From: Metopolophium dirhodum
Taxonomy: Eukaryota; Arthropoda; Insecta; Hemiptera; Aphididae
Assembly: GCF_019925205.1 (NCBI RefSeq)
Contig: NC_083568.1
Location: forward strand, 28,704,393-28,768,392
Length of the DNA stretch: 64,000 nt
Reading direction: 5' to 3'
Shown here: positions 35,709 to 44,945 of the stretch, in pieces
Numbering within the stretch: position 1 is the stretch's first letter
Layout of the letters: each line of letters starts with the position of its first letter
Notes under the pieces: generated by a model
Databases searched by the model: none
What the model saw: the letters and a program-made list of their open reading frames with translations, nothing else
What the model was told of the DNA's origin: nothing
Program-made: the position numbers and the translations under genes

Positions 35709-38700
35709 TTAATTGGATTGTGCATCACTATAATATTTTTTAACATTGTTCCTATGAACAGTGATGCTACGCCGCCCACGCTGTATAACTACATTTTCAT
35801 TTCCTACTATTGCTATGACTTCGTATGGCCCTAACCATAATGGATCGAGTTTTGTTCTATGATTATTATCTTTTAAGAGTACTAAATCTTTAACATGTAT
35901 TTCTTGTGGATTTTCTTTCCTATCGTATCTTTCTTTACTTTTTATTTTGTTTTTAACTAATTGTTCTCTAGCTATCTTATGTGAAACTTGCATGTTTTCT
36001 TTTAAATCAAATAAGTAATCGTCGTAATTGTATCGTGGTTCTGGCTCGGTTTTTAATTTAATTGGTACCTCCAATGTGCGTCCATAAACTAGTGCGTATG
36101 GCTGGAAGTTAGTAGATGAATGTACTGTCGAATTATATACAAAAAATGCAAAAGGTAATAAATGATCCCAATTATTTAAATTCTTGTCTACATAATGTCG
36201 TAAGTACTCAGCTAAGGTCCTATGAGCACGTTCAACAGGATTGCCCTGTGGCCTAAAAGGACTAGTGTTAACTTTTTCTATCTTTAATAACTTGCAAACT
36301 TCAGCAAACGTTTTACTAAGGAAATTGGTGCCCTGATCAGTTAATATCGTTCCTGGTATGCCATGTACACAAACGAAGTGTATAACAAAGGCTTCCGCGA
36401 CCGTGTTCGCTTTTTGGTCAGGAATTGGAACTCCCAAAGTGTAACGCGTTAGATCATCTTCCATAGTTAAAATATAAATATTATTAGATAATGTTGTCGG
36501 CAAAGGCCCTACTATATCCATAAATATCTTTTCAAATGGTTTTGAACTTGTAGACGTAATAGCCATTGGTTGTTTGATATGCCGATTTGATACCTTATTC
36601 ACCTGACACGATGTACAATTCTTTATATATTTCTTAACGTCCCCCTTCATATTTCTCCATATAAACTGTTTTTGAATACGTTTAATAGTTTTGTTAACGC
36701 CTAAATGACCCCCGAGTTTTGAATCATGAAACTGTTTTAAAATAATCGCCTTTTCTTCCTTAGTATATTCTATACCTGCACATATAATGATTTCTATACC
36801 TGTTTTACGAAATATGTATCGTATCATTGACCTTATTTTTTCCCATTCTAAGTCGTCATGTTCGCCTAATTTGGACATAGCTAGTTTTTTTAATTTGTTT
36901 TCTTCACAAAGTAGTTTCAAATTTACTAATGATGTATACATGTTTTCGTAGGTTGTTTTCTGCCGATCTCTATTTTTTGTTACTAGGAATATTATGAATC
37001 TATTTTCCTGTTTGTAATAAGGCGTGTCCCCTATTACTTTACTGAGCGGTAACAATGCACCGTTTCCAAATTGTTTTTTTAATTGGTAATTTGTTCCTGT
37101 TCTAAAGTTATATTGCCTTGCAATTTCTGACACTATATTATATTCTTTTGGTGATTCTATTAGTGTACCTATAGTTTCTTTCACGTTATTATTCGTAACG
37201 AGTTGTGTTTCTATTTTTTCGAGAAATTGTTCATATGTTTCATTTTTTATTTCCTGAATTGGATACATTCGCGTAAGTGCGTCTACATTAGAATTAAGTA
37301 CTCCGGCTTTGTAGCGTATTTCATATTCGTACTCTTCTAACTGTATTCTCCATCGAGCTAGTTTTGATAGTGGATTTTTTAAATTAAAGAGCCATGTCAG
37401 TGGACGATGATCACTAAGTATTATAAACTTCCTACCATATAGGTACGGTCTAAATTGCTTAACTCCAAAAATTATTGCAAGACATTCTAATTCGGTTGTT
37501 GAATAGTTGCTCTCACTTTTATTTAATGTGCGTGATGCATAACAAACTGGCAAATCTTTACCTATTTCACCTTGAGATAATATGGCTCCGAGCGCCTTGT
37601 TGCTCGCGTCCGTAGTTAATAAGAAGGTTTTTGTAAAATCAGGATATTTAAGAACTGGTTCGGAGCATAACGCTGTTTTCAAGGTATCGAATGATTTTTT
37701 ACACTCGTTACTCCATACGAATTTAGTGTCCTTTTTTAAAAGATTAGTTAATGGTTTTGCTATTGCGCTATATGAATTTATGAACTTCCTGTAATAACCG
37801 CTTAATCCTAAAAACGACTTTACGTTTTTTACTGTTGTTGGTTCTGGGAATTCTACTACTGCTTTTAATTTACGCTCATCTGGTTTTATCCCTTCCTTCG
37901 TAATGACATGTCCTAAGTATATACATTCTCTTTTTAAGAAATTACACTTGTCTGGTTGTAATTTCAAATTGTTAATTTTTAGTCGCTCGAAAACGTCTAT
38001 TAGCTTTTCGTTATGATCATACAAATTTTTCCCGTATACAATTATGTCGTCTAAATATACTAAGCATTTAATTCCTATTAAACCTGCTAAGGCTGAATTC
38101 ATAATTCTTTGGAAAGTTCCGGGACTCGTCTTCATTCCCTGAATCATTCGTTTAAAATGCCAGTGACCTTGGTTAGTCGAAAAGGCCGTTAGCTCCCGTG
38201 AGCCTTTGTCCATCATCACTTGATAAAACCCCGAAGACAAGTCGAGACTACTGAATAACTGGCTGTTTCCTAACTGATCTAGTATTTCTGTAATATTTGG
38301 CAAAGGGTGAAATTCATTTATGGTCACCTCATTAAGTGCCCTAAAATCTACCACTACTCTGAATTTTTGTTTGCCTGAATTATCCATTTTCTTTTGTACT
38401 AACAGCAAGGGGGAATTCCAGGGACTCCTAGAATTCTCAATAATTCCATTTTCTTCCATTTTTTTAATTTGCGAGTTTATTTCGTCTTGTTGTGCGTGAG
38501 GTAATCTATAAGGTCTACGATATATGGGTGGTTGGTCCTGCTTTAATTTAATAGAGTGTGTACCCGCGGTTGTAAAAGTTAAAATATCCCCTTCCATATG
38601 AAATATGTCATTGTATCGTTCACATATCTCATAAATAGATTGTTTTTCAGTTTCGTCCATGTGTTCAGTTATTATCATTTGTTTTAGTTTTGCTATACGT

Positions 38701-39446
38701 TCGTTGTGATTGTTTTTTGTTTCTACTGAATATATTTCGTACTCAGTATCGTAAAGTATTTTGTTTAAATCAGTTTTGGTTAAAGTCTTTATTTCTTCTG
38801 ATATGTTCAACATGCTAACTATTGCCCTACCGTTGCTAACGATGGACACTGTATTACTACAAAACACATCCTTTACTAATTGTTGTTTGTGTATTAAAAT
38901 ATTCTTGTTTTCAACTAATGGGTCGGCTATCAAAATTCCTATAATAGTTTCGGTTCGTGGTTTTAATTTGATAGGACTGGTTTCCTCTACGATTTCATTA
39001 GTCATTGTTGGTGAATGGGAGGTCGTTTGGATAATCAACTTGTTTTTTGCTACATCTACTATTACATTATTAGCTGAGAGAAACTCGTTTCCTAGAATAC
39101 CGTCCTTGGGAATTGGAAATCGTGTTCCTACTATATGAAATTCTGTACTGATATTTTTTTCGTTTAATTCTATTGGTATTATTAATTTCCCTATGGTTTG
39201 AATGAGGTCCTCGTTTATCCCACGTAAATTTATTCTTTGAGTTTCGTCTACTTCTAAATCTTCGCGCAAGCAATATATTTTGAGTATGTTTACCTGACTA
39301 CCTGTATCTATCATTAAATGTAATTTTCTTGTTTTAGCAGCGGACGAGGTAAATGTTATATGGTTATTTTCTATAGTTGTAACGATGTGGTAGCATCGTG
39401 CATTGGTTGTTCTGCGATAATCTGGTTTATCGAACGAGTACCGCAC
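35709..39446 (-). CDS. pol: Retroviral Pol: protease, RT, RNase H, integrase
   Basis: 1245 codons from the first possible start shown; the frame is open further upstream to the slippery site at 39467-39473, where it is probably entered from gag by a -1 shift. Domains: aspartic protease (D-T-G at 47-49, I-L-G near 118); reverse transcriptase (L-D-L-S-S-G-F, catalytic Y-L-D-D at 464-467); RNase H (T-D-A-S near 612, S-D-H-R-P near 678); integrase with an HHCC zinc site (His907, His914, Cys944, Cys947) and the catalytic D-D-E triad (about 977, 1037, 1072). The order PR-RT-RH-IN and the sequence style are those of Ty3/gypsy errantiviruses. There is no chromodomain. No inactivating change seen. Confidence 0.93.
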   Translation of the reverse strand: MRYSFDKPDYRRTTNARCYHIVTTIENNHITFTSSAAKTRKLHLMIDTGSQVNILKIYCLREDLEVDETQRINLRGINEDLIQTIGKLIIPIELNEKNISTEFHIVGTRFPIPKDGILGNEFLSANNVIVDVAKNKLIIQTTSHSPTMTNEIVEETSPIKLKPRTETIIGILIADPLVENKNILIHKQQLVKDVFCSNTVSIVSNGRAIVSMLNISEEIKTLTKTDLNKILYDTEYEIYSVETKNNHNERIAKLKQMIITEHMDETEKQSIYEICERYNDIFHMEGDILTFTTAGTHSIKLKQDQPPIYRRPYRLPHAQQDEINSQIKKMEENGIIENSRSPWNSPLLLVQKKMDNSGKQKFRVVVDFRALNEVTINEFHPLPNITEILDQLGNSQLFSSLDLSSGFYQVMMDKGSRELTAFSTNQGHWHFKRMIQGMKTSPGTFQRIMNSALAGLIGIKCLVYLDDIIVYGKNLYDHNEKLIDVFERLKINNLKLQPDKCNFLKRECIYLGHVITKEGIKPDERKLKAVVEFPEPTTVKNVKSFLGLSGYYRKFINSYSAIAKPLTNLLKKDTKFVWSNECKKSFDTLKTALCSEPVLKYPDFTKTFLLTTDASNKALGAILSQGEIGKDLPVCYASRTLNKSESNYSTTELECLAIIFGVKQFRPYLYGRKFIILSDHRPLTWLFNLKNPLSKLARWRIQLEEYEYEIRYKAGVLNSNVDALTRMYPIQEIKNETYEQFLEKIETQLVTNNNVKETIGTLIESPKEYNIVSEIARQYNFRTGTNYQLKKQFGNGALLPLSKVIGDTPYYKQENRFIIFLVTKNRDRQKTTYENMYTSLVNLKLLCEENKLKKLAMSKLGEHDDLEWEKIRSMIRYIFRKTGIEIIICAGIEYTKEEKAIILKQFHDSKLGGHLGVNKTIKRIQKQFIWRNMKGDVKKYIKNCTSCQVNKVSNRHIKQPMAITSTSSKPFEKIFMDIVGPLPTTLSNNIYILTMEDDLTRYTLGVPIPDQKANTVAEAFVIHFVCVHGIPGTILTDQGTNFLSKTFAEVCKLLKIEKVNTSPFRPQGNPVERAHRTLAEYLRHYVDKNLNNWDHLLPFAFFVYNSTVHSSTNFQPYALVYGRTLEVPIKLKTEPEPRYNYDDYLFDLKENMQVSHKIAREQLVKNKIKSKERYDRKENPQEIHVKDLVLLKDNNHRTKLDPLWLGPYEVIAIVGNENVVIQRGRRSITVHRNNVKKYYSDAQSN

Positions 39447-40747
39447 CCTTCGTTCGATACGTTGGCGTTTCCCGAGTTATTGTCGTGTCTACTTTCATCG
39501 TTTCGTTTTTTGTAACATGCATTAATATTGTGCCCGTTTCGATTGCAATATGTACATGTTGCTACTTGTATATTATAGTTCGTTGGTGGTTGCGTAAAAT
39601 TGTTTCTATTAGGTGGACGGTTGTTGCTACTGTTATTTGAATAGTTAGTTCTTGGATTGTTTCTACACTGTGATGCATAATGATTTCCATTACAATTATA
39701 GCATTTTATTACTGGCCTGTTAGTATTATTTGGTTGCGAAAAGTTATCTGTTCGTTGGTAATTATTTGTTCGCGTAAAATTATTCGGTTTCGTAAAGTTA
39801 TTTGATCGAAAATTTCCGTTGTTTCTGTTATTGTAATTCGTATTAGTCGTTCTCTGATAGTTATTATTATTGTTACGTGAAAAACTACCTCTGTTGTTTG
39901 AATTTTCATTTCTACGCCTATAATTATCCCTTTCCGTATTATATTCGACCTCTTCAGCTTTTGATAACTGTTTAGCCATTTCAAGGGTTTTCGGATTACG
40001 TGATTTCACTATTGTTCTAATCGGTTCTACTAATCCTTTAATAAAGTTTGCTAACGTTTGTTCTTTAAGTGTTTCATGTATAATTTTTGCTTCTGTATCT
40101 ATTTTACCTAGTGTACTGGCGGTACATAGTTGGTAATATAACTTTTCTACTCTATGGCAGTAATCATTTACATCTTCGTTATTGTGCATCCTAATAGAAT
40201 TTAATTGTATTTGTAAGGTTGAAGCCGTAGCGGTGACCTCGAATGCGTCTGTTAAATAACTTTTTATATATGTCCACTTCGACACGTTTTTATATTTAAT
40301 CATTTCTAATGCTCTACCTGTTAACCTTGTAGTAATATATTTGACTAACGTTGGTGCATTTGCCTCTTCTACTAAGCTTACTGCCATGTCGCATGCATTT
40401 ATAAATTGATAAATATCGTCTATTCCTGTACATAGTGGTATTAATTTAAAAGCGTCTTCTAATCTTATAACCACCATTTTCTTTGCGCGCTTTTTAGTTG
40501 TATAATCTAATGATTGAAATTCAAAACTCTCTGTAACTGTGCTACGCGTAGTGGGCTTAAGTGCTGGGCTTGGGTTTCTACTTGGGTTATCTTTTAACTG
40601 GGCTTCTAACTGGGTTTTCAACTGGGCTGGGCTTCTAATCGGGCTTAATAATTCAATTTGTCTATTCGTTTCGTTTAATTCGTCTTCTACACTAGTGTCA
40701 TACAATGAATTAGCTACGTTCAAGGGAGATGTACCTTCTTTGTCCAT
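39371..40747 (-). CDS. gag: Retroviral Gag polyprotein
   Basis: 458 residues. A capsid-like helical region (about 90-270) is followed by an Asn/Arg-rich nucleocapsid stretch (275-345) with two zinc knuckles: C349-C361 in the unusual spacing C-x2-C-x3-H-x4-C, and C398-C411 in the canonical C-x2-C-x4-H-x4-C. Gag proteins form the particle and bind genomic RNA. The gag frame overlaps pol, with pol in the -1 frame. The start AUG lies behind upstream short reading frames in the unspliced leader, including the mini-exon, so its translation may be dampened. Confidence 0.88.
   Translation of the reverse strand: MDKEGTSPLNVANSLYDTSVEDELNETNRQIELLSPIRSPAQLKTQLEAQLKDNPSRNPSPALKPTTRSTVTESFEFQSLDYTTKKRAKKMVVIRLEDAFKLIPLCTGIDDIYQFINACDMAVSLVEEANAPTLVKYITTRLTGRALEMIKYKNVSKWTYIKSYLTDAFEVTATASTLQIQLNSIRMHNNEDVNDYCHRVEKLYYQLCTASTLGKIDTEAKIIHETLKEQTLANFIKGLVEPIRTIVKSRNPKTLEMAKQLSKAEEVEYNTERDNYRRRNENSNNRGSFSRNNNNNYQRTTNTNYNNRNNGNFRSNNFTKPNNFTRTNNYQRTDNFSQPNNTNRPVIKCYNCNGNHYASQCRNNPRTNYSNNSSNNRPPNRNNFTQPPTNYNIQVATCTYCNRNGHNINACYKKRNDESRHDNNSGNANVSNEGCGTRSINQIIAEQPMHDATTSLQL
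39428..39473 (-). promoter_or_regulatory. -1 ribosomal frameshift signal (gag-pol)
   Basis: On the element strand the heptamer GGGAAAC (39467-39473) lies in the gag frame as G-GGA-AAC, a standard slippery sequence. A 7-nt spacer (39460-39466) follows. Then comes a perfect 10-bp stem (arms 39450-39459 and 39428-39437) with a 12-nt loop. Slipping back one base enters the pol frame, which has no stop there. The gag stop lies 93 nt further on. Confidence 0.88.
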
Positions 40748-40786
40748 AAATCACTTCACCACTTATTTAATACGTTTCTCATAATA

Positions 40787-41160
40787 TAATAATTCAATAA
40801 TTGCCCTTTAATATAATAATAATTCAATAATACCCTTTAATTCAATAATACTTCAATAATAACTCAATAATAATTCAATAATACCCTTTAAAAACTTCAA
40901 TAATAATTCAATAATACCCTTTAATTCAATAAAACTTCAATAATAATTCAATAATACCCTTTAATTCAATAAACTTCAATAATAATTCAATAATACCCTT
41001 TAATTCAATAAAACTTCAATAATAATTCAATAATACCCTTTAATTCAATAAAACTTCAATAATAATTCAATAATACCCTTTAATTCAATAAACTTCAATA
41101 ATAATTCAATAATACCCTTTAATTCAATAAAACTTCAATAATAATTCAATAATACGCCCT
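40787..41160 (-). repeat. Tandem 40-bp repeat in the retroviral leader
   Basis: About seven near-perfect copies of a 39-40 bp unit containing ttcaataataattcaataat and accctttaa, plus degenerate copies at the gag side. It lies between the leader splice donor and the gag AUG, so it is present only in unspliced or differently spliced RNA. Confidence 0.85.
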
Positions 41161-41285
41161 CAATAAATTCAAAAAAAATATTACGTTTTACGCCAATATA
41201 CCTATGCTCGACTACTTAACAATACTTTTGTTTTAATTATGTTGCATACGTCTATGTAACAAATTTAAAATAGTTATTCACTCAC

Positions 41286-41317
41286 AATAAAGCGGTGTTC
41301 CTTGATGCTGATGACAT
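41286..41317 (-). CDS. Retroviral leader mini-exon (AUG plus splice donor)
   Basis: On the element strand this is the first AUG after the primer site. It encodes ten residues plus two bases and then meets GTGAGTG, a near-consensus splice donor at 41285. If not spliced, the frame ends at a TGA inside the donor, giving an 11-codon upstream frame. The two left-over bases match exons that begin with one base before a codon. This is the case for accessory D (35528), env (35148), the exonuclease (31961) and accessory C (31176). One common N-terminus would thus be placed on four proteins. Accessories A and B do not fit this phase. Confidence 0.72.
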
Positions 41318-41454
41318 GCTGATGAATTTGACGGTGCTGCAACGTGACTTATTTGTTTTGTATATAGGTTCTTCTTCAGAGTTGTCGCCTTGGAAGAGTG
41401 ATCAATTCCTCCTTGTTGACTGTAGCCTTTGACGGTTGCCTCCTTTGAATGAAT

Positions 41455-41472
41455 ATCCTACCGACTGCGCCA
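41455..41472 (-). promoter_or_regulatory. Primer binding site, serine tRNA
   Basis: One base inside the 5' LTR. The + strand here reads atcctaccgactgcgcca, which looks like the 3' end of an insect tRNA-Ser including CCA (18 nt, from memory). Serine-tRNA priming is known in gypsy-group errantiviruses. Confidence 0.8.
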
Positions 41473-41473
41473 G

Positions 41474-41955
41474 TGTTATGTGCTGCCCCTTCAGGGATTC
41501 TCTATGTAGATGATTTGGAAATAATGGTAGCCAAATTAGATTTATAATACAATGTTTTATTAGAACAGATATAAAATGTCGTGGTAATAGTAGTAGTAGT
41601 CGTCGTCGTGTATATGGCTAGTGGCGTGAAGTCGCTTCTGCGTTGCTGGTCCAGGTACATCTGTCTTTACTGTGTTTCCAGCCCTCCTATATATGATGTC
41701 GGTTCCTTTGATGGATCCTGCGCATGGACGGGGCGGTGTATGTAGCTGGTTGTAGCTAAGTTGTTATTCTCGCAACCGCCGCTCGTGACTTGTTGTTGGC
41801 CGCTCCGCTTGATTAGTTTGCCAAAATAGGATATAGTTTCTAACTATGAGGTTACGTCTAGGAGACCATAACAACTCAAGGAGAACTGCCTCTCCGAGTA
41901 TAATAATACTTATATACTAATACATGAATTGAGTGCGTAAAGCTATTCCTTTACA
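41474..41955 (-). repeat. 5' LTR (promoter end) of the endogenous retrovirus
   Basis: 482 bp, identical by eye to 29912-30393. On the element strand it holds TATA-like sequences (tatataag near the start; catatataggagg in the middle) and AATAAA (41556-41561) before the TG...CA end. Confidence 0.92.
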
Positions 41956-42324
41956 ACCGTGACCACTGTCAAACACCTCCTAACAGAATGCCTCCTCACA
42001 AAAGACACCAGAGACAAACTCATGCTACCAAGCAACCTTTGTGAAATATTAGCACTAAACACGGGAAGAACATCTTCACTCCTAGAACTTCTCAAAGAAA
42101 CAAACCTTCTGCAAAAAATATAACACAAATTCTAACATACCACATACAATTCACATTTTTATATATTATTAGTGTCATATTAATTATCGTATATACGTTT
42201 TTTTTTTTTCTCTTCTGTATGCTCTAGTATCATTAAGTAAACTATAATTAAACTGTAACATGTATATCTTAAACGCCAATAACCCTGGCAGTTGAGGTGT
42301 ATTTCTAAATAAAAAAAAAAAAAA

Positions 42325-42590
42325 AAACTGCATAGATTTTCTATCTGCACAACTATATTGTTATAAAATTTAACTCTTACACGTGGTTAATTACGATTGC
42401 TATTATTATTACTATTTTTAAATGTTTTTCCTCCATTATAAACATTTATATAATAATATGTACGTATTGATTAGTTAGCTATGTCATACAGAAGCCTATG
42501 TGCCTTGTGCCGTTAACTTTGAATTAATAAAGTTGTTATATATACATAAACTATTTTATATTATTTTTTTTAATAATCATAAATAATGTA
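42325..42590 (+). repeat. Displaced end of gene 1 3' UTR
   Basis: Continues copy B of the duplication after the nested insertion and matches 4780-5054. It contains the poly(A) signal AATAAA at 42526-42531, conserved with 4989. A transcript using it would include about 17.8 kb of inserted transposons. Confidence 0.75.
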
Positions 42591-43036
42591 CGTTTTGTGA
42601 AGATTCGACCCTCCTTACAAGCGCGACTTGTGTGCCGAAAGTCATGTGGTCCCTTAAGTGCTCGACAAGCTTACCAACCACAAGCCGAGACCTGGTAAGA
42701 CCGGAGCGACGTGGATTTGTTATAATATAGTTTGATGTTTGTTACATATTAAGGAACAATTAATACTAAGAATAAATTTAATATAAGACTCACAACACAT
42801 TATTAGGTAGGAAAGAGTTAATATATTTAAGTTAGCGCCAAGAAAGCCGACCAGCATAAAATTCGGACAAAAAGATAAGTAAAAAAAAAACTAATACAAT
42901 AATTAGGTAAACCAATATTGAATAAATACACAATATATATAATATAAAGGTATATCAACATCCCGTCGGCTCCTCTGGACGGTTACCGGAAATATATAAT
43001 AAAAAGCGGCCAAGTGCGAGTCGGACTCGCCCATGA
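42591..43036. other. Intergenic, no gene seen
   Basis: A GC-richer 130 bp (42600-42720) and AT-rich sequence. 43006-43036 contains a phrase (gcggccaagtgcgagtcgga) that often abuts the DNA element which follows. Confidence 0.35.
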
Positions 43037-43977
43037 AGGGTTCCGTAGCAGCAAGTAACATAAATAATAAGTAACTTTGATCGATGTTTTAATAATAGTG
43101 ATCGACGAATGTTCCGATAAAAATATTATCGATCCGATTATTATATATTATATTGTCGTTTCGTCCAGCCGGCACGAACTTTGGCCCCACCAGCAGAAGT
43201 CTTATCCAATATTATAATAATATTACCCGCTCGGGTAAGCGCAGTCGGGAACCTGACCCCCGCGTTCTCCGCATCCGATACCGATGAAGCCACTCCCCGC
43301 CCGAATTATAATTATTATTTACTTAGGCACTTATTATAGATTTATTATTAGAAAATAATGGTTCACGGTTTATGCATAAGGTTTATGTTTATGAAATTAA
43401 ATATTTTTTTTTTATTATATATTTGAGTTGATTGAATGAAAGGTAAATATTATTGCGGTTTACGATTTATGACGTATTAAAAAAAAACTACTTACTAGAT
43501 CTCGTTCAAACCAATTTTCGGTGGAAGTTTGCGTGGTAATGTTACATCATATATTTTTTTTAGTTTTATCATTCTCTTATTTTAGAAGTTATAGGGGGGG
43601 GGGGGGGCACATTTAACCATTTTGGAAGTGTCTCTCGCGCAAACTATTTAGTTTAGAAAAAAATTATATGGCAAACCTCGATACCATTTTTGAAAACCTA
43701 TCCATAGATATTCCACACGTATGGGTTTGATAAAAAAACATTTTTTAGCTTCACTTCTAAGTATGGGTAACCCCGAAAATGTATTGTTTATTTTCTATTT
43801 TTGTCTGAAAATTTTAATGCGGTTCACAGAATACATCTACTTACCAAGTTTCAACAGTATAGTTCTTATAGTTTCGGAGAAATAGTGGCTGTGACATACG
43901 GACGAACAGACAAACAGACAGACAGACATGACGAATCCAAAAGGGTTCCACTTTTTGCCATTTGGCTACGGAACCCT
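43037..43977. mobile_element. Non-autonomous DNA transposon with GGGTTCCGTAGC ends
   Basis: Inverted 12-bp termini (gggttccgtagc at 43037; gctacggaaccc ending 43977). The internal (GACA)n-like stretch near 43910-43930 is typical of a widespread insect element of this kind. Translation near the right end gives only repeat-derived peptide. No transposase. It includes a G-run at 43591-43607. Confidence 0.5.
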
Positions 43978-43989
43978 AATAGTAATAAT

Positions 43990-44110
43990 CTCTATACATA
44001 AAAATAAATCCCTGTCTCCCTTGGTCATTGCATCACGCGTTGAACGGCTGGACCGATTTCACTAATTCTTTTTTTGTGTTCGTAATTGCCAGGAGAAGGT
44101 TCTTATGTAA
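43990..44110 (+). mobile_element. Helitron-like 5' end
   Basis: Matches the 5' 120 bp of the elements at 6695 and 7753 (atcacgcgt...ggctggaccgattt). The 3' end was not found. Confidence 0.45.
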
Positions 44111-44299
44111 AACAATGTAAAACAAAGGTCTGTCAGCCTATGATATTACTAAGTATATTTGATGATATTATTGTGAATAAAGTAGTTTATATATTTACCT
44201 ATAGGTATATTTTAAATTTTCAATCTTTAGCTCCAAAAGTTGAACATTTTATACATTTTTAACTACAAAATAATTATTAAATTTTGTCAAAATTTGAAC

Positions 44300-44945
44300 T
44301 TTAAATGCTTATAAAAAAATTGTGCCTATGTATTTTTAATATTTTTCAACTACTATTAGAACAATCTATTAGGAGCCTTATATTAAATCTTCACGCTTTT
44401 TACCCAACAAATAAAATTTTATTGATATTTATAGAAAAAAAAACTAAAAAAATTTAAAACTGACAATGTCCGTAAACAGCTCAAAAAGAGTCAAATTATT
44501 TTCAAAATTTTATCGTGTATAGAAAATGCTAATATAAACGTTCAGTGAAATTTTCAAGTATCTACAGTCATACCTTTTTTAATTATAACAAAATAAGAAA
44601 ATCGTTACATGAGAAATATAGTGAATATCAAATGTTGTAAAAATATGAAATTCAAACGCTTATAAAAATTTAACTTGATCTTCTTGTAGAATTTTTTTCC
44701 TTTGATAAAGGTAGACAAATTTATGGATAATATTGTATTACATTTTCAAATCTTAGATTTAAAAAGAAAAATTTTTATGATTCTCAACTCAAAATAATTT
44801 GCTAATTTTCGTGATTATTTTCGTATTTTGTCAATATTTGAACTTTAAATGCTTATAAACAAAAATTGTGACGAAGGATTTTTAATATTTTTCAAATGTC
44901 ATTGTAACAATATAGTAGGAGCCTTCCGAAAATTTAGGATTTGTG
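44300..44945. repeat. Dispersed AT-rich repeat (copy 2)
   Basis: 44610-44945 matches 5730-6110. The preceding 300 bp hold related phrases (aactttaaatgcttataaa at 44290). 61520-61700 is a related piece in reverse orientation. Confidence 0.55.

Larger units (their letters stand above)
29912..41955 (-). mobile_element. Complex endogenous retrovirus (errantivirus-like), 12,044 bp
   Basis: Two 482-bp LTRs that I see as identical by eye, a 4-bp target duplication (accg at 29908-29911 and 41956-41959), a serine-tRNA primer site and a polypurine tract bound the element. In minus-strand order: leader with mini-exon, tandem repeat, gag, pol (by -1 frameshift), accessory D, env, accessories A and B, exonuclease, accessory C. 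No reading frame carries a stop or frameshift that looks like decay. At 12 kb it is far longer than the usual 7-8 kb gypsy-type errantivirus, the excess being the accessory region. Identical LTRs and intact genes indicate a recent insertion, possibly still active. Confidence 0.92.
26307..42123 (+). pseudogene. LINE ORF2 (endonuclease, RT, RNase H), broken
   Basis: Endonuclease: 26307-27050 in two frames, with Q-E-T, G-D-F-N and S-D-H motifs. Several frameshifts follow (27050-27650). Reverse transcriptase: 27651-29132, with Y-R-P-I-S, L-D-L-Q-K-A-F-D-T, P-Q-G-S-P-L and the catalytic Y-A-D-D. RNase H: 29071-29709 in another frame, with I-D-A-S, the A-E-Y Glu, Y-T-D-S and H-x-N-x-x-G-N-E-x-A-D. 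After a TGA near 29833 the C-terminal C-T-S-C motif begins at about 29890. It is interrupted at 29911 by the retrovirus and resumes at 41956 with the H-L-L-T-E-C half, ending TAA at 42121. Clearly non-functional. Confidence 0.8.
24535..42324 (+). mobile_element. LINE retrotransposon with RNase H, split by a retrovirus
   Basis: A non-LTR element flanked by a 12-bp target duplication (aaactgcataga at 24523-24534 and 42325-42336), ending in a poly(A) run at 42309-42327. It has a 5' UTR of about 180 bp, an ORF1 with a zinc knuckle, and an ORF2 with endonuclease, reverse transcriptase, RNase H and a C-terminal cysteine-histidine motif. This order fits the I/R1-like RNase H-bearing LINE groups. Stops and frameshifts in both ORFs make it immobile. 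It sits in the 3' UTR of gene 1 and carries the endogenous retrovirus 29912-41955 inside ORF2. Confidence 0.85.

Noticed and set aside
43801..44001. 66-residue protein
   Set aside because: Translation of a (GACA)n-bearing DNA transposon end.
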